Source: Synechococcus sp. PCC 7335 (lineage in GTDB: Bacteria; Cyanobacteriota; Cyanobacteriia; Phormidesmidales; Phormidesmidaceae). Taken from it: 64,000 nucleotides of DNA. A model generated the notes under the pieces. The model ran no database searches and was not told where the DNA came from. It saw only the letters and a list, made by a program, of their open reading frames with translations. Each line of letters starts with the position of its first letter. The stretch's first letter is position 1. Shown one piece after another: positions 17,114 to 26,026 of this stretch. Where the stretch lies: NCBI RefSeq assembly GCF_000155595.1, contig NZ_DS989904.1, positions 3,986,786 to 4,050,785 on the forward strand, given 5' to 3'. The position numbers were made by a program, and so were the translations under genes.

Positions 17114-17497
17114 TTAATTAGGTGGCCAGGCGTCCATATCTTTATCAATTGGCGGTTCGCTTTCTAGTAAAGGTGGATTTCCCTCTGACGAAGCATCGAT
17201 TGTCTTACCAACTTCGCCGTTGTCCAGTACGGCCTCTGGATCAAAGTTCAACCCCAAGACATCTATCAGTGCATCCTCATCAGAATTCAGCTGATAAAAT
17301 GGCACCATCAAGTTTGACAGTTTGGGCTCTAAAGCATTGACAACGCCCAAAATGAGAAAAGAAGACGGTCTGCGTCCCCCTTCGGGCGTGCGTACAGAAG
17401 TCGTGCCCATCTGTACTTCTAGCCAGGTGCGGTTAGCGCGAAAGTAATCTAACCATTTGTCTCGAATAACAGAGGTGAAGTTCTCAAAGAAGGCCAT
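17114..17497 (-). CDS. Uncharacterised cyanobacterial protein (DUF5331-like)
   Basis: 127 residues. It resembles the cyanobacterial DUF5331 family from memory: FFENFTSVIRDKWLDYFRANR, then TPEGGRRPSSFLILGV and NALEPKLSNLM, with the C-terminal part NSDEDALIDVLGLNFDPE. The last 25 residues are acidic and Pro-rich, probably disordered. The family function is unknown; no membrane segment is seen. The ATG at 17497 is clear. A 130-bp two-hairpin element lies 45 bp upstream of the start and may include or modify the promoter. Confidence 0.75.
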   Translation of the reverse strand: MAFFENFTSVIRDKWLDYFRANRTWLEVQMGTTSVRTPEGGRRPSSFLILGVVNALEPKLSNLMVPFYQLNSDEDALIDVLGLNFDPEAVLDNGEVGKTIDASSEGNPPLLESEPPIDKDMDAWPPN

Positions 17498-17851
17498 TGT
17501 TCAACCTGTAAGGAATCGTTGAAAAGTCAGTAAGCCACACATATAGTAATGGCCAGATGCGTACTCTGCGAGCAGGCAAAGCCTACGGTCATTGCCGACC
17601 ACTTAGCTCTTCATGCATCAAGGGTTTCCAGCCCTAGAAAATGTGTGGAGCCAAGTGGCGAAAGCTATAGTTTGGCTGATGAGCGGGCACAAACAAATTA
17701 AGGCCAGTGCAACTGCCCAGATATCGCAGCAATCTAGCACCCTTCAGGCGAGTTGACTAGGGCTTATCAAACTATTTTTATTAATAAGTTCTTACTGTGT
17801 TTGTATCGGTACCGCGTTTGAGCAGTGAACTGACGCTTGACGAGTTATCAG
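17498..17851. other. Intergenic region with dispersed element copy 1
   Basis: Contains the two-hairpin element at 17542-17671 and, beyond it, about 180 bp of AT-rich sequence without a gene. Confidence 0.5.
17542..17671 (+). repeat. Dispersed two-hairpin element, copy 1
   Basis: About 130 bp, roughly 87% identical by eye to the reverse complement of 39509-39637. It starts TATAGTAATGG and ends GAAAGCTATAG. First hairpin: AATGGCC with GGTCATT. Second: CCACTTAGCTC with GAGCCAAGTGG around a small AGGG/CCCT hairpin. Both hairpins are also formed by copy 2. It may be a small non-autonomous mobile element or a structured RNA/DNA repeat. Confidence 0.75.
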
Positions 17852-18742
17852 CTAACTGAAGAATGGACTGGAGACTTGCAAGTCTCCTGTTAGAATCCCT
17901 TTGGTCAAGTCGATATCTGTTTTGTGGCGCGCTTTGAAGGCTTCAACCGCCCGGTGTACGCCTACCGCTATCTGTTCATGACTTTTGGTTGTGATTGGAT
18001 CGGCTTCTAGTAGCTGAAACTTGTAGTACAGCATTTGAGAGAAATCGCTTAGATCACCTGACATAAATTCGGAAGCAGAGACGTTCATTGGCCCTTCCTT
18101 CATTATTTGCTCAATGAGTTGCGGGCTTAAGATCGACTGAAACTGCTGAACATAGGCCCAAGCAATTGATTGAAGCTCTGCCTGTAGCTTTCCTCTCTCG
18201 AGGTAGCTTGCAATCCGCTGTGCTAGCGCTATCCACTCTGGCGCCACCCAATGACTTAACGCCTTCTCTACATCAAAAGAAGCGATCGCCCGCCTGACTA
18301 ACGCTTTACTGCCAGAGCGACTCAGCGAGCCATCGTTTAGGGTGGCGATGATGGTTTGAGCCAGTCCAACGGTGTCGCTAGTTTGCCAATCCATATCCTT
18401 GGGGGCAAATCGCTGCAAGTAAGCATTCATGATGTTACGAACAGCCGTTTCTTGCTCTTTTAACCATATAGATGCTTTTTCGGCTAGCAGCTGCGCCCCT
18501 GTCTCAACGACCAAGGCATCTGGCTCCAGAGTGCGGTAGGCGACGATTACCCTGTCAATAAATAGCTCTAGCTTCCTATTTTCAATCGATACGGTAGCTA
18601 CACTAGCAGCGATCGCACCTACTATTGCCCGTAGCTCTAGCTCATCATCTGGCTGACCAAAGGTAGTCGTGTACGCCTGCAGAACGGTGGCGACTTGCTT
18701 GATATCTTCAATTTGAGAGTCTAATGAGGATCGAGTAGTCAC
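17852..18742 (-). CDS. Uncharacterised helical protein
   Basis: 296 residues, GTG start at 18742. Mostly alpha-helical in composition with repeated aliphatic/Ala spacing and no signal peptide or membrane helix: SQIEDIKQVATVLQAY at the start, and LVRRAIASFDVEKALSHW near the middle. The C-terminal third has SHEQIAVGVHRAVEAFKARHK. No family is recognised. It is expressed in the same direction as its downstream neighbour at 17114-17497 but 354 bp away, so probably separate. Confidence 0.7.
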   Translation of the reverse strand: MTTRSSLDSQIEDIKQVATVLQAYTTTFGQPDDELELRAIVGAIAASVATVSIENRKLELFIDRVIVAYRTLEPDALVVETGAQLLAEKASIWLKEQETAVRNIMNAYLQRFAPKDMDWQTSDTVGLAQTIIATLNDGSLSRSGSKALVRRAIASFDVEKALSHWVAPEWIALAQRIASYLERGKLQAELQSIAWAYVQQFQSILSPQLIEQIMKEGPMNVSASEFMSGDLSDFSQMLYYKFQLLEADPITTKSHEQIAVGVHRAVEAFKARHKTDIDLTKGILTGDLQVSSPFFS

Positions 18743-18810
18743 AGCGATGTCCGCGAAATATCTTCTCTCTTCTGTTGAATTCTTCTAAGCACTACCTACC
18801 TTGAGTATTG

Positions 18811-18860
18811 GCTTATTTGCACTAGCTTATTTGCACCGGCAATGTGGCTATTTTGCACTG
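18811..18860. repeat. 14-bp repeats immediately after the HDAC-like gene stop
   Basis: GCTTATTTGCACTA (18811-18824), GCTTATTTGCACCG (18825-18838) and GCTATTTTGCACTG (18847-18860). The last unit touches the stop codon at 18861-18863 of the minus-strand gene. Confidence 0.75.
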
Positions 18861-19919
18861 TCAAGAATGGCTTTGTAAAGCAGCGCAGATCGTAACCGCA
18901 ATCGATTCGGATAAGGCAGCATAATCATATCCTCCTTCTAATCCAAATAGCACAGCAGGTGTTAATGCCTGACACGCTTGAGTAAACCAGCCATAGTCAC
19001 TAGGCTGTAGACACACGCTGGCTAAAGGATCAGCTTGATTTGCATCGTAGCCTGCGCTGACTATCAGCAGATCTGCATCAAAGTTAGCCAAGAAAGGATA
19101 GGCATACTCATGCCAAAGCTTTTGATAATCCTTAAGCTGAGCGCCAGGTGGAACTGGCAAGTTCAATACATTGTCAAATTGACCCGTTTCGCTGGCTTGC
19201 CCTGTTCCTGGGTAGGCAGGAGATTGGTGGAAAGAGCAGTAGGCGAGCTGTGGATTTGATTCGATCAGGTGCTGGGTGCCGTTACCGTGATGAACGTCCC
19301 AGTCTAGAACAGCTACTTTATCGATATGCGCTCTGTTGAGGCTTGGTCTGTCGCTGTCCGGTCTATGAGTGTCTTTGATAGAGTTCAACGAACTAGAACT
19401 GGCTAAATGAGTGGTTTTTGCGGACGGGCTAACGGCATTCGTGTTGATTGCATAGTGAGCCGTGATCGCCGCATTGCTTAGTAAGCAAAACCCCATTCCT
19501 CTGTCTCTTTCAGCGTGGTGCCCTGGCGGACGAACAAGTGCGAAAGCCGGAGCGCGGTGCTGCCATACCCAGTCAATACCATCTAACCAGGCAGCGACGG
19601 CTAATATCGCAGCGTCGTAGCTTTGAGCACTGACCACCGTATCACTATCAATCTGACCGCCCCCCTCATCCGCAAAATTCTTCAGCGCTTGAAGGTAACT
19701 TTCATCGTGTACTCGATAGACATGCTCTAGCACAGGCCGCGAGGATGGCTCAATCCACTTTATTCTCTTAGCCCAGGTATAGTCCTTTGATGCCGGCTGT
19801 TGACATTTTCGCAGGTAATCAACCGCCGCCCTTAGGCGTCCGGCGTTCTCAGGATGTCCAGCACCCGTATTGTGACGTGTAAATAGACTGCTATAGAAGA
19901 TAGGAAACGACTGTTTCAT
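18861..19919 (-). CDS. Histone deacetylase-family (acetylpolyamine amidohydrolase-like) hydrolase
   Basis: 352 residues with the arginase/deacetylase catalytic set: HPENAGRL near residue 22, the active-site pair in VRPPGHHAERDRG, the metal ligands in LDWDVHHGNGTQ and the third metal Asp in GYDANQADPLAS. The family removes acetyl or related acyl groups from lysine or polyamines in a zinc-dependent way. Bacterial members likely act on small molecules or non-histone proteins. An insert of roughly 35 Ser/Thr/His-rich residues separates the HH part from the DWDVHH strand. Stop is followed by three 14-bp repeats. Confidence 0.92.
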   Translation of the reverse strand: MKQSFPIFYSSLFTRHNTGAGHPENAGRLRAAVDYLRKCQQPASKDYTWAKRIKWIEPSSRPVLEHVYRVHDESYLQALKNFADEGGGQIDSDTVVSAQSYDAAILAVAAWLDGIDWVWQHRAPAFALVRPPGHHAERDRGMGFCLLSNAAITAHYAINTNAVSPSAKTTHLASSSSLNSIKDTHRPDSDRPSLNRAHIDKVAVLDWDVHHGNGTQHLIESNPQLAYCSFHQSPAYPGTGQASETGQFDNVLNLPVPPGAQLKDYQKLWHEYAYPFLANFDADLLIVSAGYDANQADPLASVCLQPSDYGWFTQACQALTPAVLFGLEGGYDYAALSESIAVTICAALQSHS

Positions 19920-20088
19920 AAATATCGCCTAAGGAATTCGTAGAATAGCTAGAGGCCCGGATAGAAAGACGAGAAGAAACCGCCAAATGACGACCGTTTC
20001 AGACTCGAAAATATAGCTCAAATATGATAGAATAATTACTTAAACTAAGCACCATTCTCAGCCTATTAGCTGTATAAAAACTGCAAAA

Positions 20089-20102
20089 AAACCAAAAGGT
20101 TT
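20089..20102 (-). terminator. Possible weak terminator, minus strand
   Basis: AAACC-TTTT-GGTTT followed by more T residues when read on the minus strand. The stem is only 5 bp; it would fit the end of a transcript coming from the gyrA-upstream region. Confidence 0.3.
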
Positions 20103-20266
20103 CATCTCATCTTTGTTGTTTAGCTTTCGAAGCTTACTTGTGTGGAGCTACTTTTTTAGTGGAGATTTAGTGGAGAGCAGGTAGATAGAGAAAAGACAAA
20201 TAGAAAAAGCTAGAGGTCTATTCGTATTCTTTTATTATTTTGTTTTCTAGTATCTAATTTAGTTTC

Positions 20267-20629
20267 TTAGTCCATTCTGTTCTTATTGCGATCTCTTGCT
20301 ACTGGACTTGTTCTAGATGATATGTTTAACCGTACATTTTTGCTGATGTTAAACTCTTCTGATTGAGGCGTTTTAGGCTTTATGCTATCGAGCTTCATTG
20401 GTATATATTTGCTGGCCAAAGCACCTTTTAAGAGTCTCTCTCTGGCTTGTTCATAATTGTAAGTGTTTAAAATGTTGTAAGTGTCGAAAAGTAAGTGCGA
20501 TGAAACGACGTATCGGCTGTAGAACAATGATACGAAGCTAATACAAGACAAAAGGTTTTGAAGTAGAATTTCACTTCTGTTGTAATTCGGTTTTGAGTTT
20601 TTCCATAGAGAATTCCTGGAGTTATCCAT
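20267..20629 (-). CDS. Doubtful divergent ORF in AT-rich gyrA leader
   Basis: A 120-codon frame from an ATG at 20629, abutting the gyrA ATG at 20630. The product is Ser/Asn/Lys-rich with protein-like segments such as [17 protein letters not shown]. No family recognised, no ribosome-binding site, and the gyrA promoter should lie inside it. Its length in AT-rich DNA is unusual for chance, and a weak terminator follows at 20089-20102. It may be a decayed gene or chance. Confidence 0.25.
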   Translation of the reverse strand: MDNSRNSLWKNSKPNYNRSEILLQNLLSCISFVSLFYSRYVVSSHLLFDTYNILNTYNYEQARERLLKGALASKYIPMKLDSIKPKTPQSEEFNISKNVRLNISSRTSPVARDRNKNRMD

Positions 20630-23365
20630 ATGAGTAGTCCCCAAGAGCGGATCGTGCCAACTGATCTGCGCAATGAGATGTCTCGGTCTTACCTTGAATA
20701 CGCCATGAGCGTGATCGTAGGACGAGCGCTCCCAGATGCCAGGGACGGCCTTAAGCCAGTGCATCGACGCATTTTGTATGCTATGCACGAACTTGGACTA
20801 ACTGCTGATCGCCCTTTCAGGAAATGCGCTCGCGTGGTGGGTGAAGTACTCGGTAAGTATCATCCCCATGGGGATACGGCAGTATACGATGCGCTGGTGC
20901 GGATGGCCCAAGACTTTTCCATGCGGCACCCGCTCATTAATGGTCATGGGAACTTTGGCTCGATTGATAACGACCCGCCAGCAGCAATGCGTTACACAGA
21001 GTCGCGCTTACAGGCGCTTACAGGTGCGGCGCTACTACAGGATATCGAATCAGAAACGGTTGATTTTGCCGATAACTTTGACGGCTCGCAGCAAGAGCCC
21101 GTCGTACTGCCTGCTCGTATTCCCCAGCTATTGATCAATGGCTCATCTGGAATTGCGGTGGGTATGGCCACCAATATTCCGCCTCACAACTTGGGTGAGG
21201 TGATTGATGGTGTGGTGGCACTGATTGATAATCCCGCGCTCACAAGTATGGAGCTCATGGAGTATATCCCTGGGCCAGATTTTCCGACAGGTGCCCAGAT
21301 CATTGGCAGCAGGGGCATTCGCGAGGCCTATGCGACTGGTCGAGGCTCTGTGACCATGCGAGGGGTGGCAACAATTGAAACCCAAGAAACTCGCGGTCGC
21401 CCCGATCGAGAGACCATCATCATCACCGAGCTGCCATACCAGACAAATAAGGCCGCTCTGATTGAGAAGATCGCCGATATGGTGAATGAGCATCGGTTAG
21501 AAGGAATTTCTGACCTGCGCGATGAGAGTGACAGAGACGGTATGCGGATTGTCATTGAGCTGAAGCGTGACGCCTACCCCAAAGTTGTGCTCAACAATCT
21601 CTACAAGCAAACGCCCTTGCAAAATAATTTCGGCGTCAACATGTTGGGATTGGTCAATAGCGAACCTCAGCTATTATCTCTACTCGACTTTCTACAGGTA
21701 TTTTTAGACTTTCGAATTGAAACCATCACTCGCCGCACTCAGTACGAGTTGCGAAAGGCGCAAGAGCGCGATCACCTTTTGCAGGGCTATCTGATTGCGT
21801 TAGACAATCTAGATGCAGTGATTGCACTGATTCGAGGGTCTGCGGATGCGGCGAGTGCGAAAGAAGAGCTAATTGAATCCTATGGATTTTCGGCGACTCA
21901 GGCCGATGCAATTTTGCAAATGCAGCTGCGTCGATTGACTGCGCTAGAAGCTGAGAAGATTCAGCAAGAGCATGAAGCACTAACCGAGAAGATTGCAGAC
22001 TTAGAAGATATTCTGGCAAATCGCGATCGCATTCTTGCCATTATCAAAGAAGAAGTCATTCAGATCCGTAATGCCTATGCTAACGAGCGGCGCACGCTAA
22101 TTAAGGCCGACGAAAATGATCTCTCAGATATTTCACTGATTGCCAACGAGCAAGTGGCGATTCTAGTCACGGAGCAAGGCTACATTAAGCGGATGCTAGT
22201 CGACACTTTTGAAGCCCAAAACCGCGCTACTAGGGGCAAATCAGGTACTCGCATGAAAGATGATGATGGCATCGAGCATTTCATCACTTGCTGTAGCCAC
22301 GATCATGTTTTGTTCTTTAGCGATCGCGGTGTTGCCTATTCCTTGCGAGCTTACCAGATTCCCGAAAGCTCACGCACTGCCAAAGGCTATCCGCTTGTGC
22401 AGATGCTGCCCATTCCCAAGGAGGAAAAGGTAACCTCCGTGATTGGTGTAAGTGAGTTCAGCGAAGACGACTATCTAGTGATGCTGACTCAAGGCGGTTT
22501 TATCAAGAAAACGGCGCTCTCTGCGTTTAATCGCATTCGCACGAATGGTTTAATTGCCATCTCTTTAGAAGATGGCGATGAGCTGCGCTGGGTACGGATG
22601 GCCACTGCTGATGATAGTGTCCTGATCGGCTCTCAGCGAGGAATGACCATCCACTTCAAAGCCGATCACGCACAGCTGCGTCCTCTAGGTCGACCGACAA
22701 AAGGGGTCAAATCGATGTCCTTAAGAGAAGGCGATCAGCTGATTAGTATGGACATTTTGCCTTCGCAAGTAGTGGAAGAGGTCGAAGGTGCTATAGACGA
22801 TTCGGACGAAGATGCGGATGAATTGGCTAACGCTGATCAAGGCCCTTGGGTGCTGGTTGTTTCTTCAGGCGGATTGGGTAAGCGAGTGCCCGTCTCAAAC
22901 TTCCGTTTGCAAAATCGTGCTGGTATGGGCTTGGTGGCTATGAAGTTTCGTAAGGATGGTGATGAGCTAGTAGCGCTACGGATCGCAGGACCCGACGATG
23001 AGCTGATGATTGTTAGTCAGCGAGGAATTATCATGCGTCAGTCAGTAGATGCAATTTCGGTGCAGTCGCGGATGGCAACAGGCGTGCAGTTGCAGCGATT
23101 AGATAGTGATGATGCGATCGCCGCTGTTGCCCTGGTGCCTCATTTAGACGAGTCGGATAACGAGATGCCCTCTGAGGATATTGCTTCGGCAGTGGCCGAA
23201 ACCACTGCCGAAGCCCAAGTGGTTTCAGTATTAGAGGCAGAAGATCAGGTGGTTGATCTTGTCTCTTCCAACACTGATGCGTCAATAGCGGTAGATCCTT
23301 TTGCTGATCCTCTTATTGCAGTTAGCACCGATACCGATGAAGAGGCTAATGGCGAAGTCCTCTAG
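20630..23365 (+). CDS. gyrA: DNA gyrase/topoisomerase IV subunit A
   Basis: 911 residues. The catalytic Tyr is residue 122 in AAMRYTE, the same number as in E. coli. The quinolone-region positions read [10 protein letters not shown], giving Thr83 and Asp87. The C-terminal pinwheel blades are present (LVSQRG-type strands and the [12 protein letters not shown] segment). The usual GyrA-box QRRGG(K/R)G is replaced near residue 540 by ATRGKSG, which makes the gyrA versus parC call less certain, though similar boxes occur in cyanobacteria. The last 80 residues are an acidic, Val/Ala-rich tail. Start: ATG with GGAG 9 nt upstream. Confidence 0.9.
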   Translation: MSSPQERIVPTDLRNEMSRSYLEYAMSVIVGRALPDARDGLKPVHRRILYAMHELGLTADRPFRKCARVVGEVLGKYHPHGDTAVYDALVRMAQDFSMRHPLINGHGNFGSIDNDPPAAMRYTESRLQALTGAALLQDIESETVDFADNFDGSQQEPVVLPARIPQLLINGSSGIAVGMATNIPPHNLGEVIDGVVALIDNPALTSMELMEYIPGPDFPTGAQIIGSRGIREAYATGRGSVTMRGVATIETQETRGRPDRETIIITELPYQTNKAALIEKIADMVNEHRLEGISDLRDESDRDGMRIVIELKRDAYPKVVLNNLYKQTPLQNNFGVNMLGLVNSEPQLLSLLDFLQVFLDFRIETITRRTQYELRKAQERDHLLQGYLIALDNLDAVIALIRGSADAASAKEELIESYGFSATQADAILQMQLRRLTALEAEKIQQEHEALTEKIADLEDILANRDRILAIIKEEVIQIRNAYANERRTLIKADENDLSDISLIANEQVAILVTEQGYIKRMLVDTFEAQNRATRGKSGTRMKDDDGIEHFITCCSHDHVLFFSDRGVAYSLRAYQIPESSRTAKGYPLVQMLPIPKEEKVTSVIGVSEFSEDDYLVMLTQGGFIKKTALSAFNRIRTNGLIAISLEDGDELRWVRMATADDSVLIGSQRGMTIHFKADHAQLRPLGRPTKGVKSMSLREGDQLISMDILPSQVVEEVEGAIDDSDEDADELANADQGPWVLVVSSGGLGKRVPVSNFRLQNRAGMGLVAMKFRKDGDELVALRIAGPDDELMIVSQRGIIMRQSVDAISVQSRMATGVQLQRLDSDDAIAAVALVPHLDESDNEMPSEDIASAVAETTAEAQVVSVLEAEDQVVDLVSSNTDASIAVDPFADPLIAVSTDTDEEANGEVL

Positions 23366-23399
23366 TGAAAGTCATCTAATGGAAGTCTTCTAATGAGGA
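23361..23399. repeat. 14-bp repeats covering the gyrA stop
   Basis: TCTAGTGAAAGTCA, TCTAATGGAAGTCT and a partial TCTAATGAGGA in succession. The gyrA TAG (23363-23365) lies in the first unit. Confidence 0.75.
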
Positions 23400-23466
23400 T
23401 AGGTTGAAAAAGGGTAGTCAGGTTACTTTCTATACAAGGTCAACTGCCCTGCGGTAGAGATATACG

Positions 23467-23496
23467 GATAGTTTTTGTTAACAAACAAAGACTATC
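23467..23496. terminator. Hairpin after gyrA
   Basis: GATAGTTTTTGTT paired with AACAAAGACTATC-like sequence (12-13 bp with one wobble), small loop. Likely gyrA terminator, though a long U-tract is missing. Confidence 0.5.
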
Positions 23497-23542
23497 TACA
23501 TAGTTTCTTTCTGGAAACAACCACGAAGGGGTAATCTTATCT

Positions 23543-23571
23543 CAATTATCAACAAGATTTGTTGATAATTG
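23543..23571. promoter_or_regulatory. Perfect 13-bp inverted repeat at a start codon
   Basis: CAATTATCAACAA-GAT-TTGTTGATAATTG, perfect over 13 bp, ending one base before the ATG at 23572. It could be an operator or an mRNA hairpin hiding the start region, or it may mean translation starts later (ATG at 23614). Confidence 0.6.
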
Positions 23572-25371
23572 ATGCTAGCTAAGTTTAAGACCCTTCAAGA
23601 AGTTACAGAAATTATGATTCATCTAATACCTCCTGTCAGTACAGGTATTAGCTTAGTCCGGCACGGTGGCATACCTCCCACCCTCGCTCAAGCTAGTACC
23701 GATAGCAGATCAATCAGCGGCGTTACCCAGAATCTCGGAAACAGCTTCACTAGCGCCCTACCTAGTGTGATTGGGGCTATCATCATTGGTTTGATAGGTC
23801 TAGTTGTTGCTTTTGTAGCAGCCTGGATAGTCCGGAGAATTCTCGAAAGCACTCGCATTGACGATAATATTGCTGCGCGCCTAACCGGACAATCGGCCGA
23901 AAATCTATCCGTAGCCAAGTGGGTTGGCAGCGCCGTCTTTTGGATAGTGATTGTCCTTACTGTGATTGCGGTTCTACAGCGGCTAGAGCTTACGGCTGTT
24001 TCGGAGCCGCTAAGTAGGCTACTAGACACTGTCTTTGAATATATTCCTCGTATTCTTAGCGCCGTCGTCTTGTTGGCAGCTGCTTGGTTGGTTGCAACGA
24101 TTGTCAAAACGATAGTTGTTAAAGGGTTAGAAGCCTTTAATCTAGACGATAGATTAGCCGAAAACACAGGCGTTGATCCTCGTCAGAACTCAATTAAAAT
24201 CAATGAGACCTTAGGCAACGCGCTCTACTGGTTCATCTTTCTACTGTTCTTGCCGCCGATTCTAGATGCACTGCAGCTAAATGGTCTATTATCGCCCGTA
24301 CAGAACCTGATCGATCAGTTCCTAGCGGCTATTCCTAAGATTATCTTAGCGGCTATCATCTTCGCAGCAGGCTGGGTATTAGCCAAAGTCGTACGCGGCA
24401 TCGTTACTAACTTACTATCTGCTACCGGTGTTGATAACTTGGGTCGCCGGGTCGGGCTAACGACGGGTGCAAATCAGGTTTCTTTGTCTAGTCTAGCAGG
24501 CACAATTGTCTATGTTTTAATTCTGATCCCAGCCGCGATCGCAGCGCTCAATGCATTAGATATTGACGCCATCTCCGATCCTGCGATCAGCATGCTTGAG
24601 CAGATCTTAAACTTCATCCCGTTGCTACTAGCCGCCGGCATTGTCCTGACGGTCTTCTATTTTGTTGGTCGCTTCATTGGTGAACTAGTGACTAACTTAC
24701 TCTCTAGTGCTGGCTTCGATAACGTACTAGAAGTGCTGGGATTGCCTGATATCTCTTCTCCTGAGCCAGCAACACCTAGCGCTTATCCAGATCCTGCCAC
24801 TGGCGTTGTTGACCCTGGTATGACCACCATTCAACCCCCCACAACCATTCAAACCCCCACAACCACTCAAACCCCCACAAGTCCACTATCTACCGACCAA
24901 CCCTCTATAGGTCAACCTTCTACAAGAAGAGGAAAAACGCCTTCTGAAGTAGTGGGACTGATTGTGCTCGTTGCCGTCGTGCTATTTGGCGCGGTCACTG
25001 CTACCGAAATTCTTCAGCTCGAGCAGCTGACGTTGATTGTTCGAGCGGTGATGGAAATTGCCGGACAGGTTCTCATCGGTGTCTTGATCTTTGGTATTGG
25101 AATCTACATTGCTAACCTGGCTTTCCGCTTGATTAAAAGTAGCAGTGGTTCTGCTTCCAATACACTAGCTCAGGCCGCTCGAGTGGCAATTTTAGCCTTC
25201 GTCGGTGCGATGGCACTAGGGCAGATGGGTGTCGCTCCCAATATTGTCAACCTAGCCTTTGGTTTGCTCTTGGGTGCAGTCGCCATTGCGATCGCGATCG
25301 CCTTTGGTTTAGGTGGCCGCGAGGTCGCTGGCGCTCAGCTCAAGGATTGGCTTAATGAGCTGAAGCGTTAA
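23572..25371 (+). CDS. MscS-like channel-family membrane protein with repeated TM-helix units
   Basis: 599 residues from ATG 23572 (alternative ATG 23614). The protein is built of repeated ~120-residue units, each with GG/AA-rich hydrophobic helices and a matching NLG/DNI/RL.ENTG motif: three earlier copies, then a linker, then a last block. This is the layout of the conserved-TM-helix (PF05552) proteins classed with mechanosensitive channels. The linker (residues about 400-450) is a low-complexity TTIQTPTTTQTPT stretch. Role in osmotic or tension response in the cell membrane is inferred from family. A strong terminator follows. Confidence 0.85.
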   Translation: MLAKFKTLQEVTEIMIHLIPPVSTGISLVRHGGIPPTLAQASTDSRSISGVTQNLGNSFTSALPSVIGAIIIGLIGLVVAFVAAWIVRRILESTRIDDNIAARLTGQSAENLSVAKWVGSAVFWIVIVLTVIAVLQRLELTAVSEPLSRLLDTVFEYIPRILSAVVLLAAAWLVATIVKTIVVKGLEAFNLDDRLAENTGVDPRQNSIKINETLGNALYWFIFLLFLPPILDALQLNGLLSPVQNLIDQFLAAIPKIILAAIIFAAGWVLAKVVRGIVTNLLSATGVDNLGRRVGLTTGANQVSLSSLAGTIVYVLILIPAAIAALNALDIDAISDPAISMLEQILNFIPLLLAAGIVLTVFYFVGRFIGELVTNLLSSAGFDNVLEVLGLPDISSPEPATPSAYPDPATGVVDPGMTTIQPPTTIQTPTTTQTPTSPLSTDQPSIGQPSTRRGKTPSEVVGLIVLVAVVLFGAVTATEILQLEQLTLIVRAVMEIAGQVLIGVLIFGIGIYIANLAFRLIKSSSGSASNTLAQAARVAILAFVGAMALGQMGVAPNIVNLAFGLLLGAVAIAIAIAFGLGGREVAGAQLKDWLNELKR

Positions 25372-25437
25372 GCAGGTCGAGTACTTAAGCCTATGGATAG
25401 CTAGTTTGCTTACGTAGGCGGCCATACCATGTGATAT

Positions 25438-25474
25438 AACCCGCAGCCGAAGGGAATCTTCCCGGTTGCGGGTT
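25438..25474 (+). terminator. Rho-independent terminator of the channel-like gene
   Basis: AACCCGCAGCCG / CGGTTGCGGGTT stem (one G-T pair), followed by TCATTTTTAT. Confidence 0.8.
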
Positions 25475-25601
25475 CATTTTTATCAGACAGCAAGCCGGTC
25501 TTCGTTGCTTGCTCTACACCTAACGGATTAAGCGCCCTCGCAGATGCTCATATATAATCAGCACTGAAGCCAAAGAACTGAAAAAAACAGAAGAAGACTG
25601 C

Positions 25602-25808
25602 ATGGATAGTGGAGCACTCGCTAGATACATAGAAGCTACCGATGGCATAAGTAAACCCTGGCTATTAATTCAGCTTCGGCTTGCTAAGCTAAAAGAGCGA
25701 CGCCATACCATGAGTGTAGAAGCATTCAATAGCGAGCTTGCTGGACTGCATGAAGAGCTAATGCAGCTAGGCGAATGGTGGGTAGGTCAAGAAAGAGATG
25801 TCTTTTAG
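25602..25808 (+). CDS. Small uncharacterised soluble protein
   Basis: 68 residues. Rich in Leu, Glu and charged residues with helical spacing: KPWLLIQLRLAKLKERR and FNSELAGLHEELMQLGEWW. No membrane helix or cysteine motif. ATG with an AGAAGA-type purine stretch upstream. Family unrecognised. The TAG stop is inside an 18-bp period duplication, and the polyphosphate kinase gene starts 218 bp downstream. Confidence 0.65.
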   Translation: MDSGALARYIEATDGISKPWLLIQLRLAKLKERRHTMSVEAFNSELAGLHEELMQLGEWWVGQERDVF

Positions 25809-25838
25809 TTCACTTTAGCCTTTTAGTTCACTTCAATA
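25803..25838. repeat. 18-bp tandem duplication covering the stop
   Basis: TTTTAGTTCACTTTAGCC and TTTTAGTTCACTTCAATA in succession. The TAG at 25806-25808 is in the first unit and an in-frame TAG recurs in the second. Confidence 0.75.
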
Positions 25839-25886
25839 GATGTCCTTTAGGGAACGTGCGACTACTTAAAGGATGCTCGGTGAATC

Positions 25887-25975
25887 ACTATCAGAGAGTC
25901 TTTAACTATCAGAGAGTCTTTAACTAAACGTTCTGAAGTAGAGAATTTTGAAGTAAAGAGTTCTACAGTAAAGAA
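25887..25975. repeat. Tandem repeat block upstream of ppk
   Basis: Perfect 18-bp duplication (25887-25904, 25905-25922), then three imperfect 15-bp units (25931-25945, 25946-25960, 25961-25975) each reading TT(C/T)T..AGTA.AGA. Located 52-140 bp before the ppk ATG. Confidence 0.75.
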
Positions 25976-26026
25976 CCGTAAGTCAAAAATCACCCATCTA
26001 TCTAAGGAGTCGTAGATTAAAGCGCT

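Larger units (their letters stand above)
19920..20629. other. AT-rich intergenic region upstream of gyrA
   Basis: About 710 bp, clearly more AT-rich than its surroundings. A minus-strand frame (20267-20629) spans half of it and is listed separately with low confidence. A short AAACC/GGTTT hairpin with a T-run on the minus strand lies at 20089-20102. Confidence 0.5.

Noticed and set aside
25887-25975. Pho box before ppk
   Set aside because: CTTTAACT repeats are 18 bp apart, not at the 11-bp spacing described for cyanobacterial Pho boxes.
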